Below are positions 51,439 to 57,583 of a stretch of DNA of 57,583 bases, piece after piece; the first letter of the stretch is position 1, and each line of letters begins with the position of its first letter. The notes beneath the pieces are model-generated. The model had not been told where the DNA came from, made no database searches, and saw nothing but the letters and a program-made list of their open reading frames with translations. Both the position numbers and the translations under genes were made by a program. Source of the DNA: an uncultured Mailhella sp. (GTDB taxonomy: Bacteria > Desulfobacterota > Desulfovibrionia > Desulfovibrionales > Desulfovibrionaceae). Where the stretch lies: positions 1 to 57,583 of the forward strand of contig CALUPL010000108.1 in assembly GCA_944322635.1 (NCBI GenBank). The letters run 5' to 3'.

Positions 51439-52815
51439 TCACGCATCACAAAAGCCCACGGCATACCCGTGCCGGACAAGCAGACGCCTGGCATCTTCCA
51501 TGGAAAAGCCCCGCCAGTCGCCTTCCGCCTCCTTTTTGTCCCGCGGAACGGCACCGGATTCCACCACAACAACATTCGCTCCCCATTCCACAGCCTGGGA
51601 AACCGGTGGATGAACGCAGACATACGGCGTGTTCACGCCGCCGCAAAGACGCACGACGGCTGCAACCTGAGCAAGCCGGATGTCGGAAACCGCATTCCGC
51701 CCTTCAAAAGGTGTGCCCGGCACGTTGCTGCGTGCCATGACGCCGCATATCTGAGCTCCGGCCTGTAGCGCGGCAAGCAGGACCCCGGCAATTTCCTCAT
51801 TGCCGTGCTCCGGTCCGAGCGGCTCCACCAGATGAGCAAGCACCATGCCCGCCTCTCGTATGCGCTCAAGAGCCTGACACCGACCGACGGGGTCAAAGGG
51901 AGTGTCCCTGCCCTCGCCGAGACGCAGGGCATGGTACATGACCTTAACTCCGACTTCTCCCAGCCGACGTATCTCTTCCACGTTCATCTGGCCGGTATTG
52001 GCGACAAGCACGCAGTCCGGCGGCAGAACGGCGCTCACGGCTCCGGCCAGCTCCCTCAGACGTGCCGCTCCATAGTGCTCCGTAGTGCGCAGCACTATCC
52101 ACGAAGCCCCCTCGGAAGCATAACGGCGTGCCGTGTCCACAATCCGTTCCGCACTCCACTCGTGTGTTTCTCTGATCACGCCCCACGACTCCCCGAAGGC
52201 ACAGAACGCACAGTTCATGGAACAGGGAGCACAGTCCACGCCCACGGCAGCCCACACACCTGCCCTGTTCCCGGCAACAGCTGATGCCGTCTGCCGGGCA
52301 AGATATCCGAGATACACCGCCTGCGGAGAATCCGGCGCATAAGAAAGAAGCCGGACAATCTCTTCCTTTCTGGGAATGTTCCCGGCCATGGCCTTATTCC
52401 GCACATTTTCCATGAATATCCGGTCTTCTTCGGGACACAAGAGGCCCTCCCCGCTTTCTTCCCGCACGGCGGCAAGAAGTGCGAGCACCCTGTCGAGATG
52501 ATCACGGTTGCTTGTCAGCGAAGCCGTCCAGCGGTTCAGGCAGCGCCGACCCAGGGCCGAAACCGCATATTTTCTGCGGGACGGACCGTCACCTTTATCC
52601 GTAGTCGTTTCGAGCACTCCGCTTCGTTCCATATCGCGAAGCATGCGATAACAGCCCGTCATATCCGGCGACGGAACAAAAAGTCCCGTTTCTTCCAGCT
52701 TCTGCATGAGAGCGTAACCGTGCATGGGCTCCCGGGCCAGCAGCGCCAGCAGTACGGGCTGAACAAATCGGGGAAGATTTCCCCCGGAGCATGCGCAGGA
52801 ATCCAGTACGTCCAT
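51439..52815 (-). CDS. PadR-like DNA-binding domain fused to a biotin-synthase-like radical SAM domain
   Basis: A 458-residue fusion. Residues 1-20 hold a Cys motif (DSCACSGGN); about 15-100 are a PadR-type winged helix (VLLALLAREPMHGYALMQKL, CYRMLRDMERSGVLE, GPSRRKYAVSALG). After a helical linker the radical SAM domain begins, with cluster ligands C198, C202 and C205 (CSMNCAFC) and a further C195 just before. The following barrel resembles biotin synthase-type enzymes (WIVLRTTEHYG, VLVANTGQMNVEEIRRLGEVGVKVMYHALRLGEG, DPVGRCQALERIREAG). The start at 52815 is fixed by AAGGAG upstream; the ATG at 52845 lacks one. The substrate is unknown. It could be a sensor-regulator using its catalytic domain, or an enzyme that controls its own gene. 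Confidence 0.85.
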   Translation of the reverse strand: MDVLDSCACSGGNLPRFVQPVLLALLAREPMHGYALMQKLEETGLFVPSPDMTGCYRMLRDMERSGVLETTTDKGDGPSRRKYAVSALGRRCLNRWTASLTSNRDHLDRVLALLAAVREESGEGLLCPEEDRIFMENVRNKAMAGNIPRKEEIVRLLSYAPDSPQAVYLGYLARQTASAVAGNRAGVWAAVGVDCAPCSMNCAFCAFGESWGVIRETHEWSAERIVDTARRYASEGASWIVLRTTEHYGAARLRELAGAVSAVLPPDCVLVANTGQMNVEEIRRLGEVGVKVMYHALRLGEGRDTPFDPVGRCQALERIREAGMVLAHLVEPLGPEHGNEEIAGVLLAALQAGAQICGVMARSNVPGTPFEGRNAVSDIRLAQVAAVVRLCGGVNTPYVCVHPPVSQAVEWGANVVVVESGAVPRDKKEAEGDWRGFSMEDARRLLVRHGYAVGFCDA

Positions 52816-52894
52816 GCCGTCTCTCCTTCCATATTCATCCGCCATGCCTGATGCCGGAAAGACGACTCCGGAAACTTCAGCCGACGAAATTAAT

Positions 52895-52913
52895 TATTGG
52901 ACTTGATCCAATA
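52895..52913. promoter_or_regulatory. Perfect palindrome at the promoter of the PadR/radical SAM gene
   Basis: TATTGGA (52895-52901), CTTGA, TCCAATA (52907-52913). It lies 80 bases before the start codon and next to candidate minus-strand promoter boxes (TTGTGC then TAGTAT, 17 bases apart). It is likely the operator of the encoded PadR domain. Confidence 0.6.
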
Positions 52914-52986
52914 CTATAATAAGAAAACATACGGCACAACTCCCCTTCGACGTAAAAAGGACTTTTCTGAAAAACGCCGCCTGCGA

Positions 52987-53637
52987 TCAGCTTCGACGCA
53001 GAAGAGCCTGCACATCCATATCGTGACCGAGTACGAGCACGCTTTCTCCGGCCTGAAAGCAGTGCGACGGCCCGGGCATGGGCTGAAGCGCATCCCCTTT
53101 TTTCACGCCGAGCACATTGAGCCGGTATCGCTGACGCACGGCAAGATCCTTCACAGTCTTGCCCTGCCACTCCTCGGGAGTGGCAATTTCATAAATGGAA
53201 TAATCCGGCGAGAGCTTCACATAGTCGAAAATATGGTCGCTGCTGTAGCGCATGGCGGCCCAGTCCGCGGTCTGCCGCTCCGGATATACTACGTCGTCGG
53301 CTCCGTTGCGGAGCAGAAACTTGGCATGAACCTGCCGGGATGCCCGGGAAAGCACAAAACGGGCTCCATGCTCCTTGAGCAGCGCCGTCGTTTCCAAGGA
53401 ACTCTGAAAGTCGTCACCTATGGCAACCACACACATGTCGAAGTTGCTCACGCCGAGAGAACGGATGAATGACTCGCTCGTAGCGTCGGCAATCTGGGCG
53501 CTGGTCACGAAATCCAGCGCCTCGTTGACTCTCTGCTCGTTTCTGTCGATGGCGAGCACTTCATGATTCAGTTCCCGCAGCTTTCTTGCCATGCGGCGCC
53601 CGAAACGTCCGAGCCCTATGAGCAGTACGGATTTCAT
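52987..53637 (-). CDS. ktrA: Potassium uptake regulatory subunit (KtrA/TrkA)
   Basis: A 216-residue cytoplasmic gating subunit of a Ktr/Trk potassium channel. It has one RCK N domain with the Rossmann motif GLGRFG (8-13), the acidic ribose-binding AIDRNE, and a C-terminal TrkA_C domain (WQGKTVKDLAVRQRYRLNVLGVKKGD). One RCK unit points to KtrA rather than the double-length E. coli TrkA. The ATG at 53637 follows AAGGAG and lies 17 bases after the membrane subunit gene, so the two form one operon. Confidence 0.92.
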   Translation of the reverse strand: MKSVLLIGLGRFGRRMARKLRELNHEVLAIDRNEQRVNEALDFVTSAQIADATSESFIRSLGVSNFDMCVVAIGDDFQSSLETTALLKEHGARFVLSRASRQVHAKFLLRNGADDVVYPERQTADWAAMRYSSDHIFDYVKLSPDYSIYEIATPEEWQGKTVKDLAVRQRYRLNVLGVKKGDALQPMPGPSHCFQAGESVLVLGHDMDVQALLRRS

Positions 53638-53654
53638 TGCGCAAACTCCTTGTT

Positions 53655-54998
53655 TCAGCCCACGGCCACATCTTCGGCTGGATAGCGGAAACCATCCTGC
53701 CTCATGCCGGACGAAACCGCAAAAAGGACGGTAAGACTGCCCACTCTGCCGAAATACATGAGCAGTATGAGAATCCCGCGCGAGGCGTCGGAAAGCTCCG
53801 GCGTTGCACCGAGCGTGAGCCCCACGGTTCCTATGGCCGAAGCCGACTCAAAAAACGCCGTCATGAGCGGAAGTTCATCAAAGGCGGAAATCAGCATTCC
53901 TCCGGCCAGAAAGAGCAGAATGTAGAACATGAATATGCTCGATGCGCGGCGAAGCGCCATGTCCGGCAGTCTGCGGCCGAATCCGCGTACGTCCGAACGG
54001 TGCAGAAATATGGAAAGAAGTCCCAGAATCAGCACGGCGAACGTGGTCACCTTGAACCCGCCGCCCGTGGAACCGGGAGCCGCGCCCACAAGCATGAGCA
54101 GAATGGTGACCAGCTTGCCCAAGGGACTCAGCGCCGCAAGATCTACGCTGTTGAATCCCGCCGTGCGCGGACTCACGGACTGGAAAAGAGCGGCAAGCGC
54201 GGCCTCGGCTCCGGACATATGCCAGCCCTCGCGCTGAAACTCATAAAAAAAGAAAAAGAGAAAACCCAGGACGACGAGACTGACGCTGAAAAGGAGCACA
54301 AGCTTGCTCTGAAGACGATAGCTGTGAAAATCCCTGCCGTGAGAGCGAATATCATCCAGAGTAAGAAATCCGATGCCCCCCGTGGTGATGAGCAGCGCGA
54401 CAACAAGGCACACAAGAGGATCAGAGGTATAGGCCGTAAGCGAAGCGTAGGGGTGCTTCTCTCCCATAAGGTCGAAGCCCGCATTGCAGAAGGCGGAAAC
54501 GGAATGGAAAAGAGCCATCCAAAGCCCCTTTCCAGGCCCCATCTCCGGGCAGAAGCGCAGAGACAGAAGCGCCGCGCCCGCAAGCTCCACCATCAGAACT
54601 ATTTTGAAAATAAACCCCGTAAGGCGCACAATGCCCGCAAGCTGCGGCGCGGAAATGGATTCCTGCATCACCCAGCGCAAGCGGAAACCTATCTTCTGCC
54701 CCGCCAAAACCGCCACGGCCACAGCCATGCTCATGACGCCGAGCCCGCCCACCTGTATGAGCACCAGTATGACGAACTGCCCGAACGCCGACCAGTACCG
54801 CACGGTATCGTGCACCACAAGCCCCGTCACGGTAATGGCGGACGTGGCCGTAAACAGTGCGTCGCCGAAACCGGCCCCTGCGCCGTCCCTTGTCGTAAAA
54901 GGCAGCATGAGCAGCCCGGTTCCGCAGACTATGAGCAGAAAATAGCCCAGAATGATGATCTGCGAAGGGCTGATGCGTTCCTTGCTCCAGAATGACAT
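53655..54998 (-). CDS. ktrB: Potassium channel membrane subunit (KtrB/TrkH)
   Basis: A 447-residue inner-membrane cation channel of the SKT superfamily with four membrane-pore-membrane repeats. The selectivity-filter glycines are visible in each pore loop: TSAITVTGLVVHD, HSVSAFCNAGFDLMG, QSVSPRTAGFNSVD and ESASAIGTVGLTLG. The third-repeat gate loop AAPGSTGGGFKVTT is present. The length and single-RCK partner favour KtrB over TrkH. The ATG at 54998 follows GGAG. It is the first gene of the ktrBA pair. Confidence 0.93.
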   Translation of the reverse strand: MSFWSKERISPSQIIILGYFLLIVCGTGLLMLPFTTRDGAGAGFGDALFTATSAITVTGLVVHDTVRYWSAFGQFVILVLIQVGGLGVMSMAVAVAVLAGQKIGFRLRWVMQESISAPQLAGIVRLTGFIFKIVLMVELAGAALLSLRFCPEMGPGKGLWMALFHSVSAFCNAGFDLMGEKHPYASLTAYTSDPLVCLVVALLITTGGIGFLTLDDIRSHGRDFHSYRLQSKLVLLFSVSLVVLGFLFFFFYEFQREGWHMSGAEAALAALFQSVSPRTAGFNSVDLAALSPLGKLVTILLMLVGAAPGSTGGGFKVTTFAVLILGLLSIFLHRSDVRGFGRRLPDMALRRASSIFMFYILLFLAGGMLISAFDELPLMTAFFESASAIGTVGLTLGATPELSDASRGILILLMYFGRVGSLTVLFAVSSGMRQDGFRYPAEDVAVG

Positions 54999-55317
54999 CT
55001 TTTTCTCCGGTATCAGTCAGACACGGTCAGAGCGTCCGAACCGCCAGTTTCCAATAGCACGCCTGCACGCCTGAGGCAAGGTGACGGGAACCGGCATTGA
55101 CGCCATGCGTCTTTGAAAAGACCGTATTCCGTCTGCGAAAAAAACGGCCGGATGTTCACTGGAAAAATGCTCTCCGCTCAACAAGGTCCGTAAAGCTCAG
55201 CCTCATGCATCGCCCTGTCGCGCCGTTGCCCAAAACGCCTCTTACGGGGCCTCCGGAAAGACGTCGCACATTTTCCGCTCAGGCTACGCAGGACCTGTCA
55301 TTATTCGGCATACGGCG
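54999..55317. other. Intergenic region between dnaB and ktrB
   Basis: No gene recognised and no clear terminator after dnaB. A ktrB promoter is expected here but no convincing boxes were found. Confidence 0.35.
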
Positions 55318-56781
55318 TCATGCCTGCTGCGACTCCGAAGGCTCCACATACGTGGTTTCAAGATCGTCGAAGGCCGTGAATTCCGGACGATAGGCAAGCT
55401 CCACCGTGCCCGTGGGACCGTTTCTGTGCTTGCCTATGATGATTTCGGCAATACCGGTCTTCGGACGGTCGCCCTTCTTGTTGTAGGCATCCTCGCGGTG
55501 TATGAACATAATGAGGTCGGCATCCTGTTCAATGGCGCCGGACTCACGAAGGTCGGAAAGAACGGGCCGCTTGTCGGTTCGCTCCTCCACCTTTCGGTTG
55601 AGCTGGGAAAGTGCAATGACAGGAACCTTCAGTTCCTTGGCAAGAGCCTTCAGATTGCGTGAGATATCGGAAATCTCCAGTTCACGGGAATCGTTGCGCG
55701 CGGAATGCATGAGCTGAAGATAGTCCACCATGACGAGGTCGAGGCCGTGCTCGGCCTTGAGGCGGCGGCAACGCGCCCGCAGGGCAAGCGGCGTAAGGCC
55801 CGCCGTGTCGTCGATGAATATTTTGGCGCGGGAAAGAGCATCGGCCGAAGCGGAAAGCTTGGCCCAGTCGTCGTCTTCCAGAAAGCCGCGCCGCACGCGC
55901 GAAAGCTCCACCCTGCCCCAGGCGCAGAGCATACGATCCATGAGCGATTCCTTGCTCATTTCCAGAGAGAATATGGCCACCGTGGCACCGCCGGAAAGCG
56001 CGGCGCGCATGGCCACGTTGAGGGCAAATGCCGTTTTGCCCATGGAAGGACGGGCTGCGAGAATGATGAGGTCGGTGGGCTGAAGACCGGCAGTCATTTT
56101 ATCGAGCTGCATGTAGCCCGTAGGTACGCCCGTAGTTACGCTTTTGTTGTTGTAGCGGGCGAGCAGCTCGTCGAACACGGAACGCACAAGTTCGCTGCTG
56201 CTGGAAAATGTTTTGCTGTTGGCACGTTCGGAAATGGAAAAGATGGCCCGTTCAGACTCGTCAAGAAGGGTGGGCACATCCTTGGAGGCATCATAGCAGT
56301 TGCTGATGATCTGTGCGGAAGTCTCGATGAGCGTGCGCTGCATGGCCTTGTCGCGCACTATTTTGGCCCAGTGCACGGCATTGGCCCCGCTCACCACGGC
56401 GCGGGAAAGATCGCCGAGATAGGCTGCGCCGCCCGCGGCTTCCAGCTGCGAATGACTGACGAGCCAGTCGAACACCGTCACTTCGTCCACGGGCGTATTC
56501 TGCTCGAAGAGCGCCATGAATGCGCCGAAAATGATGCGGTGCGCGGGAATGTAGAAATCGGTATCCCGAAGCTGATCGATGATTTCCTGAAGCAGGTCGG
56601 GACGAAGAAAAACGCCGCTCAGCACGGCCTGCTCGGCCTCTTCGCTGTGCGGAGGAACACGTCTGAGAAGATCGTCGCGGGCGCGTTCGGAGACCTCGCC
56701 TTCTCCTTTGGAAGAACGACGAGAGCCGCCGCTCCTGACGGGAGCGGCGGCTTCATTCATGACGGTATCCGGGCTGTCCAT
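55318..56781 (-). CDS. dnaB: Replicative DNA helicase DnaB
   Basis: Hexameric helicase that unwinds DNA at the replication fork. The 487-residue protein has an N-terminal DnaB domain (RVPPHSEEAEQAVLSGVFL), the linker, and a RecA-like motor with Walker A ARPSMGKT (243-250), LVMVDYLQLM (Walker B) and VIALSQLNRKVEERTDKRP. There is no intein or insertion. About 40 residues precede the conserved part, rich in Ser/Arg/Gly and poorly conserved; ATG at 56781 is used, with ATG seven codons later as alternative. It lies 27 bases after rplI, in the common rpsR-rplI-dnaB order. Confidence 0.96.
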   Translation of the reverse strand: MDSPDTVMNEAAAPVRSGGSRRSSKGEGEVSERARDDLLRRVPPHSEEAEQAVLSGVFLRPDLLQEIIDQLRDTDFYIPAHRIIFGAFMALFEQNTPVDEVTVFDWLVSHSQLEAAGGAAYLGDLSRAVVSGANAVHWAKIVRDKAMQRTLIETSAQIISNCYDASKDVPTLLDESERAIFSISERANSKTFSSSSELVRSVFDELLARYNNKSVTTGVPTGYMQLDKMTAGLQPTDLIILAARPSMGKTAFALNVAMRAALSGGATVAIFSLEMSKESLMDRMLCAWGRVELSRVRRGFLEDDDWAKLSASADALSRAKIFIDDTAGLTPLALRARCRRLKAEHGLDLVMVDYLQLMHSARNDSRELEISDISRNLKALAKELKVPVIALSQLNRKVEERTDKRPVLSDLRESGAIEQDADLIMFIHREDAYNKKGDRPKTGIAEIIIGKHRNGPTGTVELAYRPEFTAFDDLETTYVEPSESQQA

Positions 56782-56808
56782 GACTCGTCAGGCTTCCGGA
56801 GAAGCTGA

Positions 56809-57327
56809 TTAGGCATTTTCAGCAGGAGCTTCCACTTCAGCGGCGGGAGCTTCCACGGGGGCTTCTTCTTCAACGATGTGCTTTTCTTCAGACACGATCT
56901 TCACGGTGAAGGAAGGAACCACGTCGGCATGCAGACGGGCGCGCACGTTGTGTTCGCCCAGGGTGCGGATGGAGCCGTCGAGAAGCAGACGATGACGGTC
57001 CACTTCGATGCCCATGGCGGCGAGAGCGTCGCCGATCATGGCGGGGGTGACGGAACCGTAAAGCTTGTCGTTTTCACCGACGCGCATGGTGATGGTCACC
57101 ACAACGCCCTCGAGCTTGGAAGCGAGGTCGGCGGCAGCGGCGCGCAGAGCGTCCATGCGGGCCTGAAGCTTCTTGCGCTCAAGTTCGAAAACGCGGATGT
57201 TGGCAGGAGTGGCCAGGCTGGCAAGCTGCTGAGGAAGCAGGTAGTTGCGGCCGTAGCCGGGCTTGACATTGACGATATCGCCAAGGTGACCGAGCTTTTC
57301 AACGTCGGCACGAAGAATAACTTTCAT
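56809..57327 (-). CDS. rplI: 50S ribosomal protein L9
   Basis: Large-subunit ribosomal protein binding 23S rRNA near the L1 stalk. The N-terminal domain MKVILRADVEKLGHLGDIVNV with the KPGYGRNYLLPQQLA signature, the connecting helix and the C-terminal domain (LYGSVTPAMIGDALAAMGIEVDRHRLLLD) are all present. At 172 residues it exceeds the usual ~150 because of an acidic Ala/Pro/Glu tail (EEEAPVEAPAAEVEAPAENA). The start follows AGGAGA. It sits between rpsR and dnaB. Confidence 0.97.
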   Translation of the reverse strand: MKVILRADVEKLGHLGDIVNVKPGYGRNYLLPQQLASLATPANIRVFELERKKLQARMDALRAAAADLASKLEGVVVTITMRVGENDKLYGSVTPAMIGDALAAMGIEVDRHRLLLDGSIRTLGEHNVRARLHADVVPSFTVKIVSEEKHIVEEEAPVEAPAAEVEAPAENA

Positions 57328-57343
57328 TTTGCTCTCCTATGCC

Positions 57344-57583
57344 TTAGATGTTGGTCTTCTTCTTAACTTCGCTGGAATGGGCGGAAGTGTAGAACAGCAG
57401 GGCCATCTGACGGGCGCGCTTGATCTCGGTGGTGAGGGCGCGCTGATGCTTGGCGCAGGTGCCGGTAATGCGGCGGGCGACGATCTTGCCGCGTTCGGTG
57501 ATGAAGTCGCGGAGAATGTCGGGACGCTTGTAGTCGAGAGCCAGTTCGGCGTCGGCGCAGAAGCGGCAGAACTTGCGGCGAGG
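57344..57583 (-). CDS. rpsR: 30S ribosomal protein S18 (5' end cut off by the window)
   Basis: The last 79 residues of S18, reading [17 protein letters not shown], then [32 protein letters not shown] and ending SEVKKKTNI before TAA at 57346-57344. Only the first few codons are missing. The CxxC pair near the N-terminus (CRFC) marks the zinc-binding form of S18. rplI begins 16 bases downstream. Confidence 0.96.
   Translation of the reverse strand, partial: PRRKFCRFCADAELALDYKRPDILRDFITERGKIVARRITGTCAKHQRALTTEIKRARQMALLFYTSAHSSEVKKKTNI

Noticed and set aside
53637..54995. 452-codon plus-strand frame opposite ktrB
   Set aside because: Very Arg/His/Lys-rich, typical of antisense membrane-protein codons; ktrB is certain.

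Overview
The window looks like a chromosomal segment of a sulfite/sulfate-reducing bacterium of the Desulfovibrionaceae. The evidence is the end of the dsrMKJOP electron-transfer operon (DsrO, DsrP), a periplasmic Desulfovibrio-type [NiFe] hydrogenase (HynB, HynA) with its protease, TRAP transporters, and a Gram-negative envelope gene set (heptosyltransferase, LptD, Lnt). Codon use is GC-rich, with short AT-rich promoter regions. The genus is not determined; a gut-type Desulfovibrio/Bilophila/Mailhella-like organism is my guess.

Layout. 1-8100: dsrO (partial), dsrP, upp, a heptosyltransferase, hynB-hynA and the maturation protease. 8500-12750: comEC and murA on the minus strand, then tRNA-His on plus. 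13000-21500, minus strand: xth, an HU/IHF gene, and the cluster lptD-comM-lnt-prfB, in which prfB carries a programmed +1 frameshift. 21500-27100: alr, pyrK-pyrD, mntP and RNase J. 27400-36500: an accessory region with an alkylsulfatase-like enzyme, an arylsulfate sulfotransferase-like enzyme, a fused TRAP permease, two paralogous TRAP binding proteins and a 58-residue winged-helix protein. 36600-43700: a lipoprotein with a decayed GH13-like fold, an ArnT-like glycosyltransferase, plsY, hpf and a phosphofructokinase. 44400-50700: addA-addB. 50850-57583, minus strand: a C_GCAxxG_C_C protein, a PadR/radical SAM fusion, ktrA-ktrB, dnaB, rplI and rpsR (partial).

How it fits together. HynAB oxidises periplasmic hydrogen, and DsrMKJOP links membrane electron flow to sulfite reduction. 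The accessory region could supply organic sulfate esters: a TRAP system would bring an anionic substrate into the cytoplasm, where two enzymes of sulfate-ester chemistry, neither with a visible export signal, could act. That link is inference. The strongest candidates for new biology are this organosulfate locus, the PadR/radical SAM fusion with a palindrome at its own promoter, and a PyrD whose orotate pocket has lost conserved residues. I saw no insertion sequences, CRISPR arrays, rRNA genes or prophage.
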